A stretch of DNA of 9,758 bases from Rudanella sp. GTDB taxonomy: Bacteria > Bacteroidota > Bacteroidia > Cytophagales > Spirosomataceae. The notes below the pieces were generated by a model. That model had not been told where the DNA came from. It did no database searches and saw nothing but the letters and a program-made list of their open reading frames with translations. A program made the position numbers and the translations under genes. Shown one piece after another: positions 1-6,567 of the stretch; positions within the stretch are counted from its first letter, which is position 1; each line of letters starts with the position of its first letter. Location: the NCBI GenBank assembly GCA_026785985.1, contig JAJAYX010000764.1, positions 1 to 9,758 of the forward strand, given 5' to 3'.

Positions 1-1
1 C

Positions 2-805
2 CGTATCACAGTTGAGATCGAGCAACAAGGTCAACTGCGGGCTGATTATGGGATTCATTTAATCGAAAGCCTGTCACTTCAATTGACTGAGGCTTTTGGG
101 AAAGGATATAGCTTACCGAATATGTGGAAGTTTAAGCAGTTTTTTTTAGCTTTTCCAATTCTATCCACAAACGGGAGAGAATTAGCGAGCTTTCGAAAAC
201 ACCTCCGAAGTGAACTGTGCTGGTCACATTACCGTATCCTGATGCCACTTGAAAACAAACAGGAACAAGCTTTTTATATTCAGCAGGCCGCCGACGAACA
301 GTGGACTGTTAAGTTTCTGCACCGAATGATCACCACCAGATACTACTATAAAGTGGCTCTTGGTGAACAGGAATTGATACCGAATGAGCGAACTGGTAGG
401 CTGACTCAACAGTATTCCTCCACCACTTTTTCTGTCAATGGCAAGACAGAACGCACCCGCATTGCCAGAATTAAAAAGCAATTATTGGATCGATATGTTG
501 GCTTTGCGTTTGTAGCCCAACGCCAGTTTGTAAGCGTCGGAGGGCAGGAGAACTGGGCGGAGTTAGTGTTTTTTCACTATGTACTGAACCGCTTCATCCT
601 GATTCAGCTTGGCGAACACGATCCGGTTACTACAACACACTTTCGGTTATTGCTGGACGGCTATATGAACAGGCAGCCGCCAACTATTGACACTCTGCCC
701 ATTGGTTGTTTAGTAGATCAAAAGGGACTTGTGAAAATTCAGACCACAAGTCATGAGCTAATCATTGCACCCGAAGAGCAAGCTGTTATTCCCATTCAGT
801 TGTGA
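2..805 (+). CDS. DUF1016/YhcG-type PD-(D/E)XK nuclease-family protein, 5' end cut by window edge
   Basis: The reading frame is open to the left edge; a TTG at 83 is only an internal codon, since codons before it (reading ...GQLRADYGIHLIESLSLQL) fit the family. The N-terminal YhcG helical domain is recognisable by the GKGYSLPNMWKFKQFFLAFP stretch and by WSHYRIL at about 231-251. The C-terminal part (about 485-770) aligns by eye with the DUF1016 nuclease domain, with GFAFVAQRQF followed by the usual hydrophobic strands. YhcG proteins are putative nucleases often found beside restriction-modification or other defence genes; no such partner is visible here, but the left flank is missing. The active site looks degenerate: the usual Asp of the DLLFYH motif is Glu (codon 560-562), and the usual E-x-K is Q-L-G (605-613). 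It may therefore be catalytically dead or a decaying copy. The family call is fairly sure; activity is doubtful. Confidence 0.75.
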   Translation, partial: RITVEIEQQGQLRADYGIHLIESLSLQLTEAFGKGYSLPNMWKFKQFFLAFPILSTNGRELASFRKHLRSELCWSHYRILMPLENKQEQAFYIQQAADEQWTVKFLHRMITTRYYYKVALGEQELIPNERTGRLTQQYSSTTFSVNGKTERTRIARIKKQLLDRYVGFAFVAQRQFVSVGGQENWAELVFFHYVLNRFILIQLGEHDPVTTTHFRLLLDGYMNRQPPTIDTLPIGCLVDQKGLVKIQTTSHELIIAPEEQAVIPIQL

Positions 806-922
806 CACAACTTTACCGACCTTCAGGCTTCGAGGCATACACTCATGCCCGACCATTTCGGGAAACTACTCGCCGAAAAAGAGTTTAACGATTTGCTGAG
901 ATATCTGTTAAGTGTGAAATGA
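806..922 (+). pseudogene. Remnant of a c-type cytochrome / haem-binding domain C-terminus
   Basis: Immediately after the TGA of the DUF1016 gene the same frame stays open to a TGA at 920-922. It ends in a peptide beginning at the ATG at 845: MPDHFGKLLAEKEF followed by NDLLRYLLSVK. A Met-Pro followed by a Leu-rich amphipathic helix ending in DLLxYLL is how many cytochrome c and PVC-type haem-binding domains end, the Met being the usual axial ligand region. The CxxCH haem motif and everything upstream are absent, so if the resemblance is real this is a 3' scrap left by a deletion. No start signal is evident. The stretch is short, so chance resemblance cannot be excluded. Confidence 0.45.
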
Positions 923-930
923 ACCGTCCA

Positions 931-944
931 TCCAGAAGCCTGGA
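931..944. repeat. Short inverted repeat upstream of copA
   Basis: TCCAG-AAGC-CTGGA is a perfect 5-bp inverted repeat with a 4-bp spacer, 26 bp before the copA start codon. It could be a small operator for a copper-responsive regulator or a weak hairpin in the leader. A repeat this short also arises by chance, and no regulator gene is adjacent. Confidence 0.2.
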
Positions 945-970
945 GTTGTTCCGACCTCTGTGGTGTAGCT

Positions 971-3331
971 ATGCAAATGATGACAACCGAATCCATCACC
1001 ACCTCTAAACAATCGCCGACAACGGGCGGGGTAACCCGGCAAATATTTCCGGTACTCGAAATGACCTGCGCAGCCTGCGCCGTTAACGTTGAGTCGATGC
1101 TGACCAACACGCCCGGCGTGAACTCAGCCGCCGTAAACTATGCCAACCAGTCGGCTACGGTTGAGTTCGACCCGACGCTAATTACCCCTGCCGGGATGCA
1201 GCAGGTTCTTCAATCCATTGGATATGACCTGGTCGTCGAGGTGGAAGATCCGCAAAAGGGCGACGTTTGGGCCGTACAGCAGGAAGCTCAGGAACAACAC
1301 TACGAATCATTGAAAAAAAGGACTGTTTGGGCGGGTATCCTAACGGTTCCAGTGGTGGTGCTGGGTATGTTCTTCATGACCCGAACTCGCGACGGCGGAC
1401 CGGACGAACCGATCCCGTATGTCAACTGGATCATGATGGCCCTGTCGGCTCCGGTGGTTTTCTGGCTCGGCCGTTCCTATTTTGTCAATGCATGGAAGCA
1501 GGCTCGGCATGGCAAGGCCAACATGGACACGTTGGTGGCTCTGTCGACGGGCATTGCCTTCCTGTTTAGTGCTTTCAATACCATTTACCCTGAATTCTGG
1601 GCTAATCGGGGCCACCACTCCTCCGAACCGGTTCGACGGAGCGACGGCTCGCACGTTTATTTTGAAGCCGCAGCGGTGATCATCGCCTTTATTTCGCTGG
1701 GTAAATTGCTGGAGGAACGCGCCAAATCGAATACGTCGTCGGCAATCAGGAAACTGATGGGACTGCAACCGAAAACGGTTCGTATTATCGAGGGCGGCAT
1801 CGAGCAGGAATTGCTTATTGTGCAGGTACGGGTTGGGCAGGTAATCGTGGTACGGCCCGGCGAGAAGATTCCGGTGGATGGCCTGGTCGAATCCGGCGAA
1901 TCGTTTGTGGACGAGAGCATGATTTCGGGCGAAGCCATTCCGGTAATCAAGCGAACAGGCGACTCTGTGTTTGCCGGGACTATCAATCAGAAAGGATCGT
2001 TCCGGCTCACGGCTCAGAAAGTTGGGAGCGAAACGGTGTTGGCGCAAATCATCCGCATGGTGCAGGAAGCCCAGGGCAGCAAAGCTCCGGTTCAGAAACT
2101 GGTGGACAAAATCGCCGGTATTTTTGTGCCGGTGGTCATTGGCATTGCGCTGTTGACCTTTGGAGTCTGGATGCTTTGGGGACAGTCGGCCAATGGGGGC
2201 GAGAACGCATTTGCTCATGCTCTGCTGACTTCCGTCACCGTTCTGGTCATTGCCTGTCCGTGTGCGCTGGGGCTGGCCACACCCACCGCCATAATGGTTG
2301 GCATGGGCAAGGGAGCCGACAATAATATTCTCATCAAAGATGCCCAAAGTCTCGAACTGAGTTATAAAGTGACCGCTGTGCTGCTCGATAAAACCGGCAC
2401 CATCACCGAGGGCAAACCTTCCGTCACGGATCTGACCTGGCAAGTAAGCGACAACGACGTAGCCCGTCTGTTGCCCGTACTCTACGCCCTCGAAGCACAA
2501 TCAGAACACCCATTGGCCGATGCCGTGGTGGCGCGGCTTCGGGCGGGGGGGATCATCGGAACCGGTATCGAGGGATTCGAGAGTTTAACGGGTCGGGGCG
2601 TTTCGGGCCGTCATCAGCAGATAACCTACTTCGTTGGCAATGCCCGGCTCCTGACCGAACAGGGGCTTTTGATTGACCCTGCTGTTCAGAAACTGGCCAC
2701 CGCCTGGCAGCAGGAGGCAAAAACGGTGGTATTTTTCGCCGATCAAACCCGTGTTCTAGCCCTGATGGCTATTGCCGATCCGGTGAAAGCGACCGCTCGC
2801 GAAGCCATTCAGACGCTCCAGAATCGCGGCATTGCGGTGTATATGATGACGGGCGATAATGCGCAGACCGCCGGGGCCGTGGCCAAAGCGGTTGGCCTGA
2901 GCGATTTCCGGGCCGAAGCCCTTCCCGCCAACAAAGCCGCATTTGTGAAAGGGCTTCAGGCGCAGGGCAAAGTGGTCGCCATGATTGGTGATGGCATCAA
3001 CGACTCGCAGGCATTGGCCCAGGCCGACGTGAGCATTGCCATGGGGCGTGGTTCCGACATTGCGATGGATGTGGCCAGGATAACGCTCATCACCTCCGAC
3101 CTGAACAGCATTCCCAAAGCACTTAACTTATCGAAAAAGACGGTGCAAACCATCCGGCAAAACCTGTTCTGGGCATTCATCTATAACCTGATTGGCATTC
3201 CGATAGCAGCGGGGTTGCTCTACCCCATCAACGGCTTCCTGTTGAACCCAATGCTGGCCGGGGCAGCGATGGCCCTCAGTTCGGTGTCGGTGGTGAGCAA
3301 CAGCCTGCGGTTGTGGACTGCAAAACTGTAA
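971..3331 (+). CDS. copA: Cu(I)-exporting P1B-type ATPase CopA
   Basis: This 786-residue inner-membrane pump uses ATP to export Cu(I) from the cytoplasm. It carries one N-terminal heavy-metal-associated domain (about residues 24-92) with the metal site MTCAAC (Cys33, Cys36). The actuator motif SGEA is at 319-322 and the intramembrane metal site CPC at 429-431. The phosphorylated Asp473 lies in DKTGT, the nucleotide-binding HP is at 513-514, and GDGIND is at 673-678. The last helices carry YN (738-739) and MALSS (767-771), the pattern of Cu(I)-specific P1B-1 ATPases. Length is normal for a one-HMA-domain CopA. It is not the CcoI/FixI type, which has a different N-terminal domain. ATGs at 977 and 980 are alternative starts; no clear ribosome binding site decides between them. 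A small copper-binding-type protein follows after 42 bp and is probably co-transcribed. All key residues are present, so it should be functional. Confidence 0.96.
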   Translation: MQMMTTESITTSKQSPTTGGVTRQIFPVLEMTCAACAVNVESMLTNTPGVNSAAVNYANQSATVEFDPTLITPAGMQQVLQSIGYDLVVEVEDPQKGDVWAVQQEAQEQHYESLKKRTVWAGILTVPVVVLGMFFMTRTRDGGPDEPIPYVNWIMMALSAPVVFWLGRSYFVNAWKQARHGKANMDTLVALSTGIAFLFSAFNTIYPEFWANRGHHSSEPVRRSDGSHVYFEAAAVIIAFISLGKLLEERAKSNTSSAIRKLMGLQPKTVRIIEGGIEQELLIVQVRVGQVIVVRPGEKIPVDGLVESGESFVDESMISGEAIPVIKRTGDSVFAGTINQKGSFRLTAQKVGSETVLAQIIRMVQEAQGSKAPVQKLVDKIAGIFVPVVIGIALLTFGVWMLWGQSANGGENAFAHALLTSVTVLVIACPCALGLATPTAIMVGMGKGADNNILIKDAQSLELSYKVTAVLLDKTGTITEGKPSVTDLTWQVSDNDVARLLPVLYALEAQSEHPLADAVVARLRAGGIIGTGIEGFESLTGRGVSGRHQQITYFVGNARLLTEQGLLIDPAVQKLATAWQQEAKTVVFFADQTRVLALMAIADPVKATAREAIQTLQNRGIAVYMMTGDNAQTAGAVAKAVGLSDFRAEALPANKAAFVKGLQAQGKVVAMIGDGINDSQALAQADVSIAMGRGSDIAMDVARITLITSDLNSIPKALNLSKKTVQTIRQNLFWAFIYNLIGIPIAAGLLYPINGFLLNPMLAGAAMALSSVSVVSNSLRLWTAKL

Positions 3332-3373
3332 TGCTGATTCTTATGTTAGAGAAAAAACGAATAACAACCGACT

Positions 3374-3595
3374 ATGGAAACACTTAATTTCAAAACCAAC
3401 ATCAAATGCGGTGGGTGCATTGCCGCCGTTACGCCCTATCTGAACGCTATTGAACAGCTTGATGGCTGGAACGTGGACACCGCCAGCCCCAATAAAATCC
3501 TCACCGTGCAAACCACAGATACCCGAATTGGGGAGGAAGTAAAAAAAGCCGTTGAACGGGCAGGCTATAAGGCCGAACCCATGCCGGAAAGCTAA
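3374..3595 (+). CDS. Small heavy-metal-associated (HMA) domain protein, CopZ-like copper chaperone
   Basis: This 73-residue cytoplasmic protein is one HMA-type ferredoxin-like fold. METLNFKTNIKCGGC leads into the first helix, with Cys12 and Cys15 forming the CxxC metal site, here CGGC without the usual Met. The rest shows the expected beta-alpha-beta-beta-alpha-beta order, ending in EEVKKAVERAGYKAEP. It lacks a signal peptide. Lying 42 bp downstream of copA on the same strand, it probably hands Cu(I) to the ATPase or buffers it. The family also includes proteins of unproven metal preference, so the chaperone role is inferred from the motif and the neighbour. Its stop codon is directly followed by the damaged universal stress protein region. 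Confidence 0.85.
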   Translation: METLNFKTNIKCGGCIAAVTPYLNAIEQLDGWNVDTASPNKILTVQTTDTRIGEEVKKAVERAGYKAEPMPES

Positions 3596-4180
3596 AGAGC
3601 CACTAACACTAACTCAACTGGAATCCACGAAACCCACGGGCTGGGTTCCGGCGATATTAACGGCGATGGCAAAGGCGATTTGGTGATGATGTCCATTGTT
3701 GGTTCGGCCCCGAAAAGTGCCCAACTGATGGGCAGCGTGGCCACCGAAATGGTTACCGAAACCAATGTGCCACTGCTGCTGATTCCCCCATCGAGTGCGT
3801 ATGCCGGCGTGAAAAACGTGGTGCTGGCTCTGGATCTTAACGCCCCGACCGATGCCGTGGTGCTGGATACGGCCCTTCGGTTTGCCCGGCAGTTTGGGTG
3901 TGTTGTCGACCTGTTGTTTATCAACGACCAACCGACCGATGCCGTCCTTCACACCAAAGCCGAGCACATCCGGCATCTGATGGGTGACGTTCCCCACACC
4001 ATGACTATTCAAGCCGGCGACGACGTGTATGATACCCTGTTGACCTTTGCTCACACCAACAAAGCCGACCTGATTATGATGCTTCCACAAGAACATAACT
4101 GGTTTCGGCGAATGTTTACGGAAGGCGAAACCCAGCGCATGGCCCGCCTGACGGATATTCCGCTGTTGGCAGTGGTGTAA
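3596..4180 (+). pseudogene. Truncated tandem universal stress protein (UspA family) joined to an FG-GAP-type fragment
   Basis: The frame is open from the stop of the preceding gene. Codons at about 3623-3682 read GIHETHGLGSGDINGDGKGD, whose DINGDGKGD loop (DxNxDGxxD) is typical of FG-GAP/VCBS calcium-binding repeats of secreted proteins. From about 3677 the frame changes character and reads DLVMMSIVGSAPK..., the end of a Usp domain with the ATP-site pattern GSAPKSAQLMGS. A complete second Usp domain follows (from KNVVLALDLNAPTD at ~3811 to PLLAVV), and its own G-rich ATP motif is degenerate. Tandem Usp proteins are usually about 270-290 residues, so some 110 residues of domain 1 are missing. 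No ATG precedes the junction; TTG 3680, GTG 3683 and ATGs at 3686/3689 are the only possible starts. If made at all, the product would be a Usp domain with a short N-terminal tail. A deletion fusing two unrelated genes is the simplest reading. Confidence 0.75.
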
Positions 4181-4269
4181 TGTTGGAAACTACCCTAGAA
4201 ACGATCCAGAAAAAAAGCAATGTCGGATTCAGTCTCGATGTCGTGCATGGGTGGTTGTCTGTGGGCTAA
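4180..4269 (+). other. Short open frame of 29 codons, possibly a gene remnant
   Basis: An ATG overlapping the stop of the Usp frame (TAATG) opens 29 codons, MLETTLETIQKKSNVG and onward, ending in TAA at 4267-4269. The one-base overlap would suit translational coupling, and the start looks plausible as the 5' end of a lost gene. I do not recognise the peptide and it may be chance. Apart from this, the 97 bp between the two convergent genes hold no visible terminator. Confidence 0.15.
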
Positions 4270-4277
4270 TTTACCTG

Positions 4278-4688
4278 TTAAATCAAATTCAGCCGCATCA
4301 GTTCGCTGAAGAACGCCTGACAACGGTCTTTTATCTGGTCATACTCAGAAGACGCGCTCGCAATCAACGAGTTACCAGAAATATGTGGGGCAAAATGCGG
4401 GTCGGGACAGGTGACGCTTGCCATGCTCATCGACGAACAGGCAATCCCTGAACAGACTACCTCCGTCAGCAGGCCATGAATGTGCGCTTTCAACTGTTGG
4501 AGTTTCTGGACATACTCAATAACACGATGATTCAGGCTTCGGTAGGTTTCGCCGGGCAGGTCGGCCAGCAGACTTATTATCTGATCAATGTCGTCTTCGC
4601 GTTGCGCCAGATCAGTTGCCCAGTGCTGATGTTGGGTGCGGCACGTTAGCAAAATGGATGTTGGCATAGTGGGCAGGGCCGTGTTCAT
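4278..4688 (-). CDS. Hypothetical alpha-helical protein, 136 residues
   Basis: The protein has no signal peptide or membrane segment and reads as long amphipathic helices: CRTQHQHWATDLAQREDD, then a helix ending QQLKAHIHGLL, then a C-terminal helix ending SELMRLNLI. It contains four Cys (in LLTCRT, EVVCSGIACSS and VTCPDP) plus KDRCQ near the C-terminus, and several His. A metal- or redox-sensitive role is therefore possible but unproven. Small helical proteins of this style (W...L..REDD...I..L) occur in Cytophagales near stress and respiratory genes; that is a memory of the style, not a named family. The start at 4688 gives MNTALPTMPTS; Met8 is an alternative. A palindrome in Crp/Fnr format lies centred 61 bp upstream of its ATG, so it may be oxygen- or redox-regulated. 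It appears intact and is convergent with the Usp remnant. Confidence 0.6.
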   Translation of the reverse strand: MNTALPTMPTSILLTCRTQHQHWATDLAQREDDIDQIISLLADLPGETYRSLNHRVIEYVQKLQQLKAHIHGLLTEVVCSGIACSSMSMASVTCPDPHFAPHISGNSLIASASSEYDQIKDRCQAFFSELMRLNLI

Positions 4689-4742
4689 GCGTTTGTGAGC
4701 TGGTTTGAGCCGTAAATTTCCTGCTCACCTCTTTTCCGAATC

Positions 4743-4764
4743 CTGACTTGCGTCAGCTACGCAA
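4743..4764. promoter_or_regulatory. Crp/Fnr-format palindrome, with an overlapping second inverted repeat
   Basis: At 4743-4756 CTGAC-TTGC-GTCAG is a perfect inverted repeat with the 5-N4-5 geometry and TGA-N6-TCA core of Crp/Fnr-family sites. Overlapping it, TTGCGT-CAGCT-ACGCAA at 4748-4764 is a second perfect 6-bp inverted repeat. The site lies between the divergent helical protein (ATG at 4688) and the ccoS remnant (ATG at 4880). cbb3 oxidase assembly genes are classic Fnr-type targets, which fits a redox-responsive operator. Binding is inferred from geometry and position only. Confidence 0.5.
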
Positions 4765-4879
4765 CTGAGTTTTCTCATCCCGCCTACCGTCCTGAATTTA
4801 ATCATCTCCCCGGCTGACCACGCTTATTCCTCGCCCAGCAGTTGACCGACACCTTTGTGTCAATCAATCACTAACGGGT

Positions 4880-4951
4880 ATGTCTATTCTCTATTTCATG
4901 ATCGGAATCGGTCTGTTAATAGCCTTGGGGTTCCTGGGGGCTTTTATTGCA
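4880..4951 (+). pseudogene. ccoS: 5' remnant of ccoS (cbb3-type cytochrome oxidase assembly protein)
   Basis: ATG at 4880 begins MSILYFMIGIGLLIALG followed by FLGAFI, which closely fits the single N-terminal membrane helix of CcoS (MSxLYFLIPISLxLxxxFLGAF style). CcoS is a small inner-membrane protein needed for cofactor insertion into the cbb3 oxidase. After about codon 23 the family sequence (WSVRSGQ(Y/F)DD) is absent and the frame runs into unrelated codons to a TAG at 5006-5008. The DNA beyond ~4967 instead encodes the end of a short-chain dehydrogenase in another frame. None of the usual cbb3 structural genes (ccoNOP, ccoG) are in the window. This is a truncated scrap, fused by deletion, with its possible promoter region still in place upstream. 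Confidence 0.65.
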
Positions 4952-4966
4952 AGTCCACTATCTTCG

Positions 4967-5076
4967 TACGAACGCCCGAGGATTTTAAGGGCATTACCGT
5001 CTTTTTAGCCTCAGACACGGCCAACTATTTACACGGCATCGTCGTTACCGTCGATGGTGGCCGGACGGCCCGCTGA
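4967..5076 (+). pseudogene. 3' remnant of a short-chain dehydrogenase (SDR), KduD-like
   Basis: From about 4969 the frame reads RTPEDFKGITVFLASDTANY then LHGIVVTVDGGRTAR and a stop at 5074-5076. PEDFKG-x-x-VFLASD-x-x-NY-x-x-G-x-x-x-x-VDGG is the C-terminal signature of classical SDRs. The ending in VDGG plus four residues (usually VDGGW) resembles KduD (2-dehydro-3-deoxy-D-gluconate 5-dehydrogenase) and related uronate or gluconate dehydrogenases. The Rossmann start, the catalytic Ser-Tyr-Lys and about 215 residues are missing; the upstream DNA is ccoS. Because kduI and GH88 lie downstream, loss of a kduD from the same cluster is a reasonable inference, but many other SDRs end similarly. Confidence 0.65.
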
Positions 5077-5142
5077 TTGTATTCCCGTGCTATTTGAAAC
5101 AAAACCAGAAATTCTAAAAACCTTAAACCTAAATAACTTACT

Positions 5143-6492
5143 ATGACAACAAGAAGGGAGTTTATTAAACAAACAGCACTTGGTACCGCGGGCCTTGCCG
5201 TTAGTGGCTCGGCGATGGGCATGAGTGCCAAAAGCTATGCAAAAATCATCGGTGCCAACGACCGCATCAACGTCGCCATTGCCGGATTGGGCCGCCGGTT
5301 AGGGGCTTATTACGAGCCGATTGGCCGCAAAGCCAGCAATGTTGAGTTGGTCTATCTCTGCGATGTGATGCAAAAACAGCGCGAGTCGGCTATTCAGAAA
5401 TTTGCCAGGCACATCGACTACAAGCCAAAGCTCGAAGGCGACATCCGCCGGGTGCTGGCCGACAAAAACGTCGATATGCTCATCAACGCCATGCCCGACC
5501 ACTGGCACGCGCCCGGTGCCTGGATGGCCGCCCAGGCAGGTAAGCACGTGTATGTCGAAAAACCGTGCAGCCATAACCCCCGCGAAGGCGAAATCCTGGT
5601 GGCAGTCCAGAAAAAATATGGCAAGCTGATGCAGATGGGCAACCAGCAACGCTCGTCTATCGAAACCCTGGACATTATTGATCAGATTCACAAAGGCGTT
5701 ATTGGCACACCCTACAAAGCCACGGCTTTCTACACCAACAACCGGGGCGAAGTGCCGGTACCGAAAAAAGCACCCGTTCCCGAAGGTTTGGACTGGGAGT
5801 TGTTTCAGGGTCCTGCCCCCCGCATCGCCTACACCCACGACACCTGGGATTACAACTGGCACTGGTACGGCTGGCTGTATGGCACTGCCGAGTCGGGCAA
5901 CAACGCCACCCACGAATTAGACGTAGCCCGTTGGGCCTTACAGGTCGAGTTTCCTGAACATGTGGCTGTTGAAGCCACCAAACACCACTTTATGGACGAT
6001 GGCTGGGTCATGTATGACACCATGGAAGCTGAGATTCGGTTTCCGGGCAACAAAATCATTGAGTGGGATGGCAAAAGCCGCAACGGCTACAAAACCTACA
6101 GCGCCACCAGCGACCGGGGTACCATCATTTATGGCTCTACAGGTACGGTTTACGTAGATCGGGAGGGCTATAAACTCTTTACCCGCGATGGCAAATTGGT
6201 GAAGGAGCGCAAAGCATCGGGTTCCGAAGCCGGCACAACCTTAGGCGGTGGTGGCGACATGACCACCCTGCACGTAATCAACTTTTTTGAAGCCATTCGG
6301 GGCAAAGCCAAACAGGCATCTACCATTGACGAGGGAGCCAGAAGTACGTTGCTGAGTCATTTGGTAAATATCGCGTACCGCACCAATAAGCCGCTCGACA
6401 TTGACCCGGCCAATGGCCATATTAAAGACCGCGATGCTATGAAACTATGGGGCCGCGAGTACGAAAAAGGCTGGGAGCCACCCATCGTGTAA
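5143..6492 (+). CDS. Tat-exported Gfo/Idh/MocA-family NAD(P)-dependent oxidoreductase
   Basis: This 449-residue protein starts TTRREFIKQTALGTAGLAV, a twin-arginine signal (Arg4, Arg5, then a hydrophobic stretch to ~26), so the folded enzyme is expected to reach the periplasm with its bound cofactor. The Rossmann domain follows: INVAIAGLGRRLGAY (42-56) as dinucleotide loop, then VYLCDV (70-75), NAMPDHWH (115-122) and the family's EKP motif (139-141). The C-terminal GFO_IDH_MocA domain carries NNATHELDVARW (253-264), with His257 and Asp260 the likely catalytic pair. Tat-type members act on sugars or glycosides by oxidation-reduction; GH109 glycosidases share this architecture, so either an oxidoreductase or an NAD-dependent glycoside-cleaving role is possible. 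The substrate cannot be told from sequence. The gene is complete, and its position beside kduI and GH88 suggests carbohydrate use. A strong hairpin lies 37 bp after its stop. Confidence 0.9.
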   Translation: MTTRREFIKQTALGTAGLAVSGSAMGMSAKSYAKIIGANDRINVAIAGLGRRLGAYYEPIGRKASNVELVYLCDVMQKQRESAIQKFARHIDYKPKLEGDIRRVLADKNVDMLINAMPDHWHAPGAWMAAQAGKHVYVEKPCSHNPREGEILVAVQKKYGKLMQMGNQQRSSIETLDIIDQIHKGVIGTPYKATAFYTNNRGEVPVPKKAPVPEGLDWELFQGPAPRIAYTHDTWDYNWHWYGWLYGTAESGNNATHELDVARWALQVEFPEHVAVEATKHHFMDDGWVMYDTMEAEIRFPGNKIIEWDGKSRNGYKTYSATSDRGTIIYGSTGTVYVDREGYKLFTRDGKLVKERKASGSEAGTTLGGGGDMTTLHVINFFEAIRGKAKQASTIDEGARSTLLSHLVNIAYRTNKPLDIDPANGHIKDRDAMKLWGREYEKGWEPPIV

Positions 6493-6529
6493 CCTTGACT
6501 GGCTTGTGACGGTTTTATGTTCGCATAAA

Positions 6530-6564
6530 AAAGTGGTGGCCCGATACAGTCGGGTCACCACTTT
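6530..6564. terminator. Intrinsic terminator between convergent genes, probably bidirectional
   Basis: A 15-bp stem (6530-6544 with 6550-6564, one G-U wobble, 5-nt loop TACAG) reads AAAGTGGTGGCCCGA against its complement. On the minus strand it starts three bases after the LacI stop and is followed by TTTTTTAT, a good U-tract. On the plus strand it is followed by TTTCGTTT, a weaker tract, after the Gfo/Idh/MocA gene. It should end both transcripts. Confidence 0.88.
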
Positions 6565-6567
6565 CGT

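Noticed and set aside
2..805. Complete defence system around the YhcG-like protein
   Set aside because: No methylase, helicase, toxin or other defence partner is visible to its right, the left flank is absent, and the catalytic motif looks degenerate.
1340..2500. 386-codon open frame on the minus strand
   Set aside because: It is entirely antisense to copA, whose motifs are all intact; the translation is His/Gly/Arg-rich with no recognisable domain, as expected for a shadow of a GC-rich gene.
971..3595. copA as CcoI/FixI of a cbb3 oxidase locus, because ccoS sequence lies nearby
   Set aside because: The N-terminus is a normal single HMA domain and the membrane motifs match CopA-type Cu(I) exporters; with the CopZ-like neighbour, a copper-resistance pair is the better reading.
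3614..4096. 160-codon minus-strand open frame over the Usp region
   Set aside because: The opposite strand shows clear Usp sequence; this translation is low-complexity His/Gly/Gln-rich without family features.
4855..5076. 73-codon plus-strand open frame as a complete small gene
   Set aside because: Its first part is an out-of-frame reading of the ccoS remnant and only its last ~35 codons match an SDR, so it is a chance joined frame, not a gene.
5299..5913. 204-codon minus-strand open frame
   Set aside because: Antisense to the clearly coding Gfo/Idh/MocA gene; no signature of its own.
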